A stretch of DNA of 64,000 nucleotides, from NCBI GenBank assembly GCA_963576565.1, contig OY755039.1, forward strand, positions 142,235,369 to 142,299,368, in the 5' to 3' direction. This DNA comes from Aspidapion aeneum. Taxonomy: Eukaryota > Arthropoda > Insecta > Coleoptera > Brentidae. Positions 44,791-59,800 of this stretch are shown here, piece after piece. The position numbers and the translations under genes were made by a program. The notes beneath the pieces were generated by a model, which was given only the letters and a program-made list of their open reading frames with translations, was not told the DNA's origin and searched no databases. The first letter of the stretch is position 1. Each line of letters starts with the position of its first letter.

Positions 44791-47700
44791 CAAAATCTGA
44801 AAAATATGTTAAAGAATTTATTGTAATATAATTTTTACTCTATTTGATGATACCCATTAAACTTCATTTAACAAAGCACTAGAAGTATACCTCGAAGGAA
44901 GTATAGAGAATAGAGAGAGAAGAAATTATGTATGCACGTCTAATAAATCCCCGTTCATTGACATTAAATTAAGAACTCACAGATGTGTATGTACAGCTTG
45001 ATTCACTTCGAAAGTTGCAGCATACAGTATCCCTCGATATGCCTATATCCGAGAAGCCCATATATCACAACACGAAGTGTCCTATTATTTGTGATCACAG
45101 ACACGGAGTAGGTATCTTACCCTATCTCGCAGAAGTTCCCTAGAAGATTTGGCGCCGAAGCGCGGATCTTTGTTCTATAGAGGCAGAAAGTTTTGGACCT
45201 AATGTATGGTTAGGATTAGATTTTATTTATAATTATGGAGTTAAGATAAATTGAAGAAATAAAATAATGTACGATTTTCAGAGAGAATTTTGATAAGACA
45301 TGAAGCTCAGATAGTGTATGTAGTCTGATGTGCATGCAAACCACCACTTAAATTAATATTTTGAAAATATGTAATATGAGAAATCAAGAAAGAGCTGACG
45401 AAACTCACTTTGTCCGAAGAAAAAGGAGGTTCAAACTTTTACGCTTGGGTCGTCAAATCCGACCTAAAGTGGTTAACCATTATATAGATTAATTGTTTAA
45501 ACCAAATGTCAAAGCAAATAAATATTGGAGGTTCCGTGAATGTATAAACTTCTGAATATTTATTTAAAAAAAAAATAGTAGTACAGAGACTGTAAAAGGC
45601 CTATATGAGAAAACCCTTGAGAGTAGAGGCCCGGCAGGAGCAGAAATTAAGAAATATTTAGAGGTTGCCTGTGTTGTTAAAGGAAGGCTTAAATAAGCCG
45701 GCAGCATAGTCATGTAATTTGGTCAGCTGATATTTGCAACATATCCAAAGTTGAGAGTTCGCAAATGATTTTGAACCCAGTGATGAATAATCCTACGGGA
45801 TTGCTTGTAGCTAGAGTCCTGTACAAGACAGAAGAAGCAGTTTCTTACTATTCAAACTAATTGGCTTTAACTAGAGGTTTTAAAGCAGAGCAAATAGATG
45901 AAGATCAAGAGAAAATGTAAAGAAGTTGGGCAAGTAGCTGTCAAAAATATTTCTGAAATTTTTAAACAGTTAATTTATACGAAGTACGGAACAAATTCAA
46001 AAAGAAAGTAAAACATTTAGTTTGCAGTTTAGTGATAAATTTCACACCCCATTTAAAACAATGACACTAGAGTTATCAGGAAAAAAATTAGCCTAGATGT
46101 GCAGTGATTTTGCAAACGGTTTTGATGGCATTTCCCTGTCCGAAATTATTTGACACGATGTGAAAAGTTTTATTGGGCATTGCAGTTTGAGAAGATTTGG
46201 TTATTTTAACGTTAAGAATGAAAAAAAAGCATACCAAGTACATATATAAAAAAAAATTAAAGAACAAAAGGCAAAAGAAGAGAAGGTTACGCACATATAG
46301 AAGTTAGATGTAGTCTAAATGCAGGATTGGATGGAGAGTGTATTTATTATGGAGGAGTTTAAGAAGGTTAGAAAATTTTTAAAAGAAATTTAAGGAAATT
46401 TGAGTTTAGCCAAAAAAAATTTGTTTTGAGATTCCTGAGTCATAGGCCAATGATAAAGGAACTAGAGATTTGACAGTTGGCCCCTGTCTTTCTCTAGGAT
46501 GCATTGAGAGTTAGATGTAAAGTAGAAATTGGTTAAACTAATAACAAAGAGATGAAAGTAAAAAATGTGGTATCATATGATACTATTTGTTGGAACAGCT
46601 GACAGAAGGTCAGATGTTAAGATGACATATAGTCATGAAGATTTGTAGACACATATGTCTAATATTTTAGACAACGTGATTGTAGAAGATGGAGCTGACA
46701 GAAGGTTAGTTGCGGTGACATAGATAGTCACGAAGAAGTTTATGAAGACCTCCAATGAAGCAGAGAAATTTAGTTGTTTGAAAGGAAAAATGTGTAATGC
46801 ACAACATTTTGATTTTAAAATCATAATGCAATTTCCAGAAATTATTGTTAGATGACAAGGCGGTAAAAGGAGATTTCTGCAAAGTCAGAATGATGATGAA
46901 TCATTAATAAAGCCTTTATAACCAATTGTTTTAAAAATATGTGCGTAAGAGAAATAAAGTACAGGTGAAAAAGTTCTAATAACTTGTCGGCTTATAGCGT
47001 CATAACTTTTCTTCTACTAGCCAGTGAAGTAATCCAAAAGGGTGACTCAATCACACTACAGAATATCGCGGTTCGGTCCGCGCTGCAGATAAATTATGAA
47101 TCACATTGACGCAGAGTCGAGATTGAGTCACGAAAGATACTTTAATTGAGTCAATAGCTTAAAGAAAAGTCGACCTACGACAATAGTGAAATTGGCTACC
47201 ACCACAATAATCAATAATAGTAGTAAATGCCTAGACGAGACAGTGCAAGAGTAAAGCACGCGGTTTGTTTATATTATACAACAGAGGGTTAACTTGGTAT
47301 TAAAATCAGACGAGGTGTTAGTTGGGAAGAGCAACTTCGGGTGTTTGATAAAAGATTTTCGGATGTTTCAAGTTTTGTCTCTTGCAATTAGTACTCAAAC
47401 TACCATGTAAAAACACATAGGTACAGGTTACGTTGATCATTGCTGTCATATTAATAAAATGATGAAAGTTGAAAATTTTGGAATGTAATAACTCTAAAAT
47501 TAGTTAAAAAGAAAAATGTTAGATATTTAGCACACTATTAATTTTAATTTTGGAATAAGAAAGTTATAATCACGCAAGGGTTGATAACAAGCTTAAAATA
47601 TGTTAAAAAAAATAAGTGCGTTTAAAAAAATATATTAAGTGAAGTGTCTTAAGAAAATATATAAAGTGAAAAGAAGAATCTTATCTAATTAAAACTGAGA

Positions 47701-48413
47701 TGGAATATGGTTAGCACGGGACGTCATCAGATCAAGCTGAAGTTGGACATCCACATGGAAGCTAGCAGTGCAGATTCTAACCAACCACCTTTTCACGGGA
47801 AACAACGAAATCTAAGAAGAAGCAAGTAAGGTTTTGACGCATTTTAATATAGAAAACGGATGTAAGTAGAATTTAGTTTTTGAGGAATGAAAGTTTAGGT
47901 AAATTTTATTTTGTAAAGGGCTTACTTTCTGAGTTAATCATCAAAGAAAATAATAGAGTTCAGTTTTAAATCATTAAAATTGAACGTCTAAAATAATCAA
48001 CATTTTCGAAATTTAAAATTATATAGGCACTAGGTTAACTCTACTACTAGTAAAGAAATAAAACTCTTTTGTTTATTTTAAATAAACATGTATTAATTAA
48101 CAAACTACGGGAGAACAAAGTTTAACAAAAATAAATAAATAAGAACTTAGTCAAACTTATATCTAACTTAAAATTGAGCACAAATTTTATAAATATATTA
48201 GCAGTAAACACATCTTCAGACAGTAATATCACTCTTAAATTAAAAATTTCGACCTTAAAAATAATTTTAATTTCGTAAATAACTTCTCATAACTGGATCA
48301 ATGTTAAGAACATTTTTTTTGTTTATGAGGTCGGAAAAGTTATGTATGCGCGACATTTTATATTTATGCCAAAGTTATACAAATGATAGCTATTAAAGAG
48401 CTATCATTTGAGT
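44791..48413 (+). other. Degenerate interior of the LTR element
   Basis: No frame above about 70 codons, no RT, RNase H or integrase motifs found by eye in either direction apart from the linker scrap near 45780. It may serve only as packaged RNA. Confidence 0.6.
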
Positions 48414-48429
48414 TAAAAGAAGGGAGGAA
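48414..48429 (+). promoter_or_regulatory. Polypurine tract
   Basis: Purine run aaaagaagggaggaa directly before the 3' LTR, where plus-strand synthesis starts. Confidence 0.8.
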
Positions 48430-50090
48430 TGTAAGGTCGGGGTTTATTTAATAAAATATAAAAATATTTTACCAAAAATATGAGAACTTTTAAGGTTTCC
48501 GTTTAGTTGATAATAACATTTAACAAGATGAAAAATAATAAGTAAAAAAAAAATAAATTAGATATTATTTTTTTTAAGAAAAAAAAAATAATATTCATTA
48601 AGTTTAAATTTAAAAAAAAATTAAAATAAAAAAAAAATATATAATAATTAATTAAAAAAAAAAAATATTCATTAAAACCTAAATTGAAAATATTAAAAAC
48701 ATATTCTAAAACTGGCAGAAAATATACAAGTATTATCGAAGCAAGAAAGTAAAAAAATCACAACAATAAAAAAATATTATTTTTAAAATAAAATAATAAA
48801 AACCAAAAATTTAAAATAATAAATTAAAAATCATAAAAACAAATATTGAGAGACCAGTCGATGAACAAGTAATATTTAAAACCAAAAAAAAAACAAGAGT
48901 TAAAATAAAAATGATTGAGACTCACATGAAGCCAGCTGAACTAAAACCCTAACACTTATTTTCACTGGAGAGCACTGTTGATTCGATCGATCGCAAATTA
49001 CAAATGAAATTAATTAAATGAGCCACAAAAGAGTTGACAAAAATCCCATTTTTACCTGTTTTGTCCACGCCTTAGGAAATTGTTTATATTAGGGAGCAAT
49101 GAATACACGACTCTATTGTATTCATTAATTAGGGCGATATTCAGAAACACTGGCTCGATCAAAGCACATTGACCTGTTTCGTCATAAAAATTTGTGGGGT
49201 AAACAAGAGGGGATCGCCTATAAATTCGATTTCTTGAATTATATCCGGGCATTATTAAAGTTCCAGTGTTAAAGTTGCAGCCAAAAGTGAAAAATAGTAA
49301 ACAGTTAAAATTAAAGTGAATTAGTAAAAGTTGAGTTAACCATTTTATATAAAAATGTAGTCTTCAAGAAAATCTAGAGTTTTTGCTCTAGAATAAAAAA
49401 TATATTTTAGTGATTCGATGACAGAAAGTAAGTTAAAACTATTTGAACATTGATTTAAAAGAAAATATTACCGTTTATTTAATTGCTGTAGACAATTAAA
49501 TTATTAGACTTTTATACGTAAATATGGATTAGTAATTATAGTAAAGATGAAAAGATGGAGATTGATTTTGAACTTTTGATAGTGCATTTATTATTTGACG
49601 AGATCTAGACTAGTGGAGTAAATTTACTGATATGTTTACGGACTTATTATGTATGTGTTACCATTGAGTTAATTTCACAATATTATGTTCTACAACGTTT
49701 TTTTTAGACTCTATCATTTTAATTTGCGAAGACAATTTTGTGACGGAAAAATTGTAATAAAACCAATCAGCTTTGTTCGTAGATAGACTCTAAGGTATTG
49801 GCTAATGTTAATTTTAGCGCATTTTCGTAATTAATTTGAATGTTAGGACCATGCTAGACTTTGGATCTACGATTTTGTATTAATAATTTTTGACTTTAAA
49901 TATAACGTATTCTTTATAACAATTGGTGTCTAATTTACTAACAACCAAAAGTCAATAACAACAACTGGCTTTAATCATAGCTATGTGCAACTAGGACGCC
50001 TACCTCCAAATAAATTTAATGTAATCGTGGAAAGGGACAAGTTGTATAAATATACCGCTCGACTAAAGCATCCCTAACCGCGGCGTTACA
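48430..50090 (+). repeat. 3' long terminal repeat
   Basis: 1,661 bp; differs from the 5' LTR only by a handful of single-base length changes in A, T or G runs as far as I compared. Confidence 0.92.
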
Positions 50091-50094
50091 AAAG

Positions 50095-51665
50095 TTTGCA
50101 GGGAACAAATTAATTTACGAAATAAAGTTGAGGACACAAATGCACATAAACACATTAAGTAGTTAGCTAAAAGTGAATATACCTAGAAAAGTTCCAATAT
50201 ATGCCATCTCGCCCTGAATTACATCATTTGCTTTAAACAAATACGTTTTAGCATAAATTTATGTTTAAAGAATCGAATAGCTGCTGGCTTTGAAAACAAT
50301 GGCAAATTTAAATTCGCGGACGCGAATTTTCAAGTGCGCAGACGTGTCTCTTGTCATGTAGAGACACAGTTGCCGTGAGGGTGGAGGCCATCTTTCTTGC
50401 TTATTTAAATTTTGCAGTGTTTTGCGTTTCTCGTATAAAATTATATTTTTTTCTGTGAAAAATGGGCATTAATTCACGAAAAACATGTGCGGTTTGTGGA
50501 AAAATGTACGGGAGAATTAAGGGAGTGGTGTCCACAATAAATCTGCACAATTATGTTTAGAAAAACTGCAATTTTAATCCACAATTTGATAAATTTTCAC
50601 CCAATCAACGAGTTTTTAGAAAAAATTAATAGACATAACCCTAAACTTTTGACAATTGTCAAATTATCTAGTGACGTATCGGAGTATGTTCCAAAACCAT
50701 CAAAACTAAAGCATGCGCAGTAACCGAAATCCTGCCTACCCGAAAAAGGTACATTAAGAATTAAATAGGGGTCCTGGCCACAAGTATCGCGTGTGAGAAT
50801 GAATGGGTATGCCCCATATTTATGCTCTAAGGTATTTAACACATGTTGTTATCTTACACATAAATTTTTGTACTATCTTTTGCCATAGAGTTTCTAAAAC
50901 TAAATACTCCTACAGATACTGCAGATCTTAACAGAAATTTAAACACAATTACACGATTAATCGTGTAATCTGGCAACACTGCACTTGACCCATATTTCAG
51001 TTTTTCGGTGTGGTGATCAACAGTATGTATTTGATATTAAAGCTCAATATTTAAGCTAAATAAATAATCCTCTTTCAAAAAGCAATCAACGAACATAAAA
51101 ACTAAATATATTTTTTTAAATATTTCTTTTTTTGAAAATTACTAATAATTTTGTTTTTCTTACCTGTTAGTTTTGACGAACTACAGGACATCGACTATGT
51201 GTAAATTTTTCAATCACTTCAGTTTTATATCTATTTTTTATAAGAAAAACACTTGAAAAAAAAAATTATGGAGTGTCTGATAAGAGCTTTTATTTAGATG
51301 CTGTTTATGTGTTTTTTGACAATAAATTTTTATTTTTTTCAAAATATGAAGTAATTGTTATTATTAGAAAAATATTTCAAGAGGGTGGGGTAGTGTTGTG
51401 CCTTCATGGACCGTTTGCCCATTTATTATGATCAGTGAAGTACCCACCAGCGGTGATGAGAGGGGGCCATGCCCCCTTTCTACAATCTGCGTTTGCAGAA
51501 AGTGACAGCAAAATACATGTTCATCTTAAACCTCCCGGTGGTCTTACGGTTAAAAGATATGACCGCCGGTGGGAGTTTTGGGAGGGGGACATCTTGTAAA
51601 AAATAGGAACAAAATATTAATGTAGAAATGACAATACTAATGATATGATACTAAAATAATAAATA
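50095..51665. other. Mostly unassigned
   Basis: Includes a 32-codon plus frame at 50462-50560 (MGINSRKTCAVCGKMYGRIK) with a CxxC pair, too short to name, and GC-rich patches at 51380-51600 of unknown origin. Confidence 0.4.
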
Positions 51666-51673
51666 ACTGTACC

Positions 51674-51948
51674 CAAGGGCGGATCCAGAGGTGCTTCTCG
51701 GGGGGGGGGCACTTTAGGTGACATTCTCTGTTGGTAAAAAACGGTATATATTTTTTTAAGCAGCATTTTATTGAATTAGTTAGTGGTTGTAATTTCGATG
51801 ATAACAACAACAAACACTTTCAGGCGCCGCAGGCAAAAATTTTGAGTTTTTATTAGCAAAAACATACTACTTTTTACTCATTTTTTGTATATTCAAAAAA
51901 TTCTCGGGGGGGCAAGTGCCCCTAGTGCCCCCCCTGGATCCGGCACTG
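51674..51948. mobile_element. hAT-like MITE
   Basis: Ends caagggcggatccag and complement of cagtgccggatccag, flanked by a perfect 8-bp duplication actgtacc (51666-51673 and 51949-51956). G-runs occur near both ends; the centre is AT-rich. Confidence 0.8.
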
Positions 51949-51997
51949 ACTGTACCTATAACCAACCAATATTACTTAATGAGTGTCTTTTAATATG

Positions 51998-53067
51998 GAA
52001 TGGGACAATTCGCCACAAGCGATTCGCCCCGGCCGACTCGCCGCGGACCAATCGGCCGCGGGGACAATTCGCCTCCGGTCGATTTGCCGCGGGACAATTC
52101 GTCGCGATTTTTTTTACTTTTTTTCTTAACGTTTCGTGTGTTGTAAACATATTTTTAAAAAAATATTAAAAAGAAAAATAAAAAATAAAAGTTTTTTGTT
52201 TTTTTTTAGTATACATATAAGTATTATTAAAAAATGTCTTTTTTTATAAATTAGTTTTTGAAAAAAAATAAATAATGTTTTTTTCAAATTATAAAAGTAT
52301 TTTAAAAAACTACTTATTGAAACAGAATTTTTTTTAGAAAAACCATTTTTTTTGTAGAGTTTTTTATTGAAAAATGTTGGTGGTCTAAAAAAAATGTCAT
52401 TTAAAAAAATGTTTTCAAAAAAAGCCTTTTCAGTGAAATTCTGTAACGATTTTTTTTTTCGAAAAAGTTAAGTTTGGAAAAAATAAGTTGTAATTGTTTT
52501 TGAAAAAAAAAATTCTCAATTTTTTATAAACTAGTTTTTGAAAAACATAGTATTTAAAAAGTATTATTTTCAAAAATAATTTTAGTAACAAAAAATTTTT
52601 TTATTATACATTTTTTTTTATAAATATTTTTTTCCAAAAAATTTTTTTTGAAAAACTACTTATTGAAAAATCCATTTTTTTTTTAAATGTTGGTGGTCTA
52701 GACACCGGTTAGTTATGTTTGCGATAATTGACCACGGTTAGGTTTAACACAGATTTCGATCTCCCAACAAGAGGACAGGGGAGTTATGATTTAAGAAAAA
52801 TAAGTTACGTTAGATAAAAAAATACCCTTTTTGGAACGACTGGACCTACCCATTTGCGCTTCTAGGATAGTCAAGAACCATTTTTTTGTGAGGATAATTT
52901 TTTTTTGCAAAATGTTGGTATTCCAGACAACGTTTAAGATAATTTTAAGCTATGATTTATTTAAGAAAAAATAAGTTAAGTTATTAAAATAAAAATTAAA
53001 CAAAAATTCTTGCGGCCAATGGTCCCTGCGGCAAATTGAACGGCGGCGAATTGTCCCCGCGGCGAAT
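51998..53067. mobile_element. Inverted-repeat element with iterated GCGGCGAATTGTCC ends
   Basis: Both ends consist of several variants of the motif gacaattcgccgcgg in opposite orientations (51998-52110; 53009-53067), unlike the very A/T-rich centre. Direct copies of acttaatgag flank it (near 51973 and 53080), a possible duplication. No gene inside. Confidence 0.6.
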
Positions 53068-53089
53068 CAAAACTCTACTACTTAATGAG

Positions 53090-54990
53090 ATTCTGTTGTT
53101 CGAAAAAGTTGAATTTTAAAAAAACAAAATTATTTATTCAAAAAATTGTTTTCTTAAACAGTAAAAATAGTAAACTTTTGTTTTTTTTTCAGAAACTGCA
53201 TTCGAAAAAAAGTTTTAAAAAAAAAATTCCTCAACCATTTTTAGACCTTTCTATTCTCGTGTGTGATTTGGGGTGATGGAGCAATGGGGGATTCAGGCAT
53301 TTTGTTACAGGGAGTATTAGAGATGATTGATAGAATGATTTGATTCTACGCAATATGCCAATGGACCTAGGTAAGTGTTAATTGTACTTAGTACATAGTA
53401 AGTGTATCTTAATAATTGTTATTTGTTTATTGATATAATCCAATTGTTTATTCCATTGTTTTAATGAAAGCACTTTAAATAAGCTGATCCATACGTAATT
53501 GATCATTGGTAAATTATATACAAGGTTACCTGTTTAAAATCAAAATAAAATGACGTTATTTTCTGATAGAATCTAAGTTTTTGAAAATTTTAAAAAATTT
53601 GAAAATTTTAAAATAATTGAATTTTGGAAAGAAATTAAATGTTTGTAAACATAACTTTAAAATCTTTATTACGCATATGCATACCTCAGATAGGTATTTT
53701 AAAAAATTACCTAATGCCAAAATAAAAGTTTCTTTCACCTTTTTGTCAAGGTTCAAGTTTCTTAGGCTTGTAAGATAAAAACTGTAATAGTTATTTACGT
53801 AACAAGTGCGGAAAGTGATACTCTTCCGCACGTGACGTCAGTTAAGCTTTCAAGAGCGGAAAAGTAACTTTACCGCACTAGTGTCGAAAAGTTCTTTTCG
53901 CGGAAAAGCGCATTTTCCCCACGCTTGTAGAGAAAAGAATGAAAACCTATATTATATATAATAATAGTATTGTCTCAAAAAAAAAGTGTCATAAAAAAAT
54001 GTTTTCGACAAAAGCCATTTCAATGAAATTCTGTTACGAATTTTTTTTTCGAAAAAATGAGTTTTAAAAAAATTTCAAAAAAAAAATCTCAAAAATAAAA
54101 TATTTTATTTAAAAAATTGTTTAAAAAAATCTCATTCAAAAAAAAATTCCGCGACCTTTCTATTCAGGCATTTTGTTACAGGGAGTTAGATATGATTGGT
54201 AGAATGATTTGATTCTGCGCCGAGTTCTGCGCAGTATTCCAATGGACCTAGGTAAGTGTTAATGTACTTAGTACATAGTAAGTGTATCTTAATAATTATT
54301 ATTTACTTATTGATATAATCCAATTGTTTATTCTATTGTTTTAATGAAAGCACTTTAAATAAGCTGATCCATACGTAATTGATCATTGGTAAATTATATA
54401 CAGGGTTGTCTGTGTAAAATCAAAATAAAATTACGTTGTTTCCTGAAGTTTTTGAAAATTTCATAAAATTTGAAAATAATTGAATTTTGGAAAAATAATT
54501 TTAAAATCTTACTGTAAACATGTAACTGCCAAACAATAGACATTAACAAATCAAACACAAATATGATCGATGGATAGAACTAGAAAGAGAAAACAACACA
54601 AACTATATACTTAACATATTTTGATGATTTTTAGATCGTAAATTTAAAAAAAAACCACCCTGTATAATAATAAATTATTAATCGTCCTTTTATTACGCAT
54701 AATATCTAAAAATACCTCAGAAAGGTACTTACTTTAAAAAATGACCTGATGCCAAAATAAAAATTGCTTTCGCCTTTCTGTCAAAGTTACACTTATAAAA
54801 TAAAAAGATTTCTAAGAACTGTAATAGTTATTTACGTAACAAGTGCGGAAAGTGATACTCTTTCGCACGTTACGTCAGTTAAGCTTTCAAAAGCGGAAAA
54901 GTAACTTAACTGCACTAGTGCCAAAAAGTGTTTTTCGCGGAAAATCGCACTTTCCGCACGCTTGTAGGGAAAATAATGAAAACCTTAAAT
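53090..54990. repeat. Two-copy tandem duplication (~900 bp units)
   Basis: Unit 1 (53090-53960) and unit 2 (54025-54985) share gattctg, ccaatggacctaggtaagtg, gcactttaaataagctgatc and cgtaacaagtgcggaaagtg. Each unit ends with inverted gcggaaaa motifs. The start of the unit also resembles 52430-52500 within the preceding element. Non-coding. Confidence 0.75.
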
Positions 54991-55039
54991 ATTAGTCCGT
55001 CCGTTTAAGGGCTACAATATTTTCAATATTTTAACTGTC

Positions 55040-55720
55040 AAGAAATTGTTATTAGTATTAATGGATTTTGACCCTAATCTAATCAGCTCGTCACGGTGTC
55101 AAACACTATTTTAACTAAAAATTTTATGAAAATCGGTCCAGCGGTCTAGGAGCTATGTTACGGCAAAGACAGACACACACACACACACACACACAGACAA
55201 ACGTCACGCCGATATTGCTAAGATAGGCCCAGCGGCGTAGCGTGCCCGAAAGGGCGGGGGGCGACAGCTAAAAAGGGCGCCTTGAAAACTGATGAAAAAT
55301 CTTGTGACAAAAAAAACAAAAATGTCAAAAGGGCGCCTCTCACAAATCTTGCGACCAAAAAAAAAAAGGTCATCATGTGTGAGGGGGCGGCCGATAAGTC
55401 ACAAGGGCGCCTCTCACGAATCTTGCGACCAACAAAAAAAAAAACAAAAAACAAAAAAGGTCTTCATGTCGTTAGTTTCCTTTGGCACCCACTCAATTGG
55501 CCGTTACCGGCCCGACTTAATAAAGCTGAGGGCGCTTCGGCCACCTATGGGGCGCCACTACCCTCGGGGCGGGGGGGGCGACGAACCCCCCGCCCCCCCC
55601 CCCACCCTACGCCGCTGGATAGGCCCAAATAACACATTTTCGGCGTTATCTCAAAAACAAAATTTCGTCGAAAACAATACCTTCTCTAGCCATTGCTGCG
55701 CGGGCTAGGAAGGTAAAAAG
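55040..55720 (-). repeat. Microsatellite-bearing repeat family, copy 2 (interrupted)
   Basis: Inverse copy of 40541-41100 with (AC)n at 55162-55193 and the conserved block tcggtccagcggtctaggag. A hAT-like MITE splits it at 55230-55617. A third fragment is at 18104-18246. Confidence 0.65.
55230..55617. mobile_element. hAT-like MITE
   Basis: Ends cagcggcgtagcg and ctacgccgctg, flanked by a perfect 8-bp duplication gataggcc (55222-55229 and 55618-55625). The interior has repeated tcttgcgaccaaaaaa blocks shared with 17727-18088. Confidence 0.85.
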
Positions 55721-56036
55721 GTAAAAGGTTAAAAGCGATCGGGAATAGGCTACGCGAAAGTCAGTTTTAAACATTATTCTACAGGTTATACGACTCAATA
55801 TTTTCCAAATCATTTAAAAAATTTATGAAATCATAGCAAAAATATTTCATGTCAAAAAGTCAAGCGAAAATGGTCTTCCATAAAAAGAATTGAGATCAAA
55901 GGATAGCCAAGTTTTTCGATACACATTTTAAACTGTAAAGTTTTCACTAATTGGGAAATATTTATTTAAACTTGGCTAATACAGCTAAATAATTAACTCC
56001 TAGGCACAGTGCTACAAGAACGTAAACAAGTTTAGC

Positions 56037-56220
56037 CAGTGGCGTATATAAGGGGGGGCCTGGGGGGCCCGGCCCTCCCCCCCGAAGCGAAGGTTTTTTT
56101 TTATATTTTCCACATATTTCATGAATACAAACATAAAATAGCATAAAATACGGACTCATGGGGTCCCCCCAAAACTGTTCGGCCCCCCCCCCCCGAAACA
56201 TTTTTCTATATACGCCACTG
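56037..56220. mobile_element. hAT-like MITE, 184 bp
   Basis: Inverted ends cagtggcgtatata, with C/G runs inside, flanked by a perfect 8-bp duplication agtttagc (56029-56036 and 56221-56228). Confidence 0.85.
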
Positions 56221-56291
56221 AGTTTAGCTGTAATGGCAATGTTTTAATAAAAAATTACGAATTAGTGAGAACCTTAGAGTAATAAAATATA

Positions 56292-56958
56292 CAGGGTGTC
56301 CCATAAGTTAGGGGCTATAGGCCAACAGGTGATAGAGGAGGTAATTTCTGATGGAAAAGTTCATATAATGCAGGAAGGAGTCAAAACTGTTTCTTTCTCG
56401 AGATATAGACCATCAAAGTTGGCGATTTTTCAAACTTTTTTGGTAATAACTTTTGTTATAAACGCAGTAAAAATAAGAAATTTGGTAACGTCGTCTATTA
56501 AAACAAGAGCAATCATTTAAAACATAAACTTTTTCAAAAAAATTATGCTGTCAAATTTTTTCAGGAAAAACTATTTTTTTGGTATAAACTTTTATAAATA
56601 CCATAATAAACGCACTCTTTCTGTTAATGTTTTTTGTTATAAAAAATAAGTGTTAGGGAGACATAATAATAAAATATTACTGATATTTTATTTAAAGAAT
56701 AAAGCGAAAATAAAAAAATATATTTTTTTTAAATACATTTTTGGAGGTTATTTTGACAGTCTCTATCTTCAAACTTGTAATTTTATCAAAAAAGGGAATA
56801 CTACATTTTGGATCACAATTAGTATTTATTTGGGGGTGACAGATTTGCTTTCTTTGTAAAACCCTTTTTCCCCCCACTCCTCTCTCTAAACTTTTTTATC
56901 AGAATTAATCTCCTCTATCAACTGCTGCACTATGGCCCGTAAGTTATAAGACACCCGC
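56292..56958. mobile_element. Mariner-like MITE, 667 bp
   Basis: Starts cagggtgtcccataagtta, ends with a diverged complement (taagttataagacacccgc), both next to TA. Internal gatagaggag blocks near each end resemble the ends of the 61136-63409 mariner, so that transposase may act on it. Confidence 0.7.
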
Positions 56959-57144
56959 TATCTTACTCTAAGGTCAGAACCTTTTAGTTTGAAATGTGTA
57001 TTGAAAAGCTTCGCTATACTTTGATTTGTTCTTTTTACGGTATACTTTTTTTACATAAAATGTTTTAATTATGATTTGATTTTTCTAAATACATACAGGC
57101 GAGGGACCTGTCGGAGAAAACATTTATATACTATACTATACTAT

Positions 57145-59800
<2,656 letters not shown>

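Larger units (their letters stand above)
42346..50090 (+). mobile_element. Complete LTR retrotransposon (Ty3/gypsy type), non-autonomous
   Basis: Two direct repeats of about 1.66 kb bound a 4.4-kb interior. Host duplication AAAG lies at 42342-42345 and 50091-50094. LTRs start TG and end CA. A primer-binding site matching the 3' end of tRNA-Ser follows the 5' LTR, and a purine tract precedes the 3' LTR. The interior has gag and pol traces only, with no long frame. Visible LTR differences are single-base homopolymer indels, so insertion was recent despite the dead interior. Confidence 0.92.

Noticed and set aside
42970..49252. Identical 66-codon frames at 42970-43170 and 49052-49252
   Set aside because: They lie in the two LTRs, antisense to the element, and are duplicated with them; no recognisable domain.
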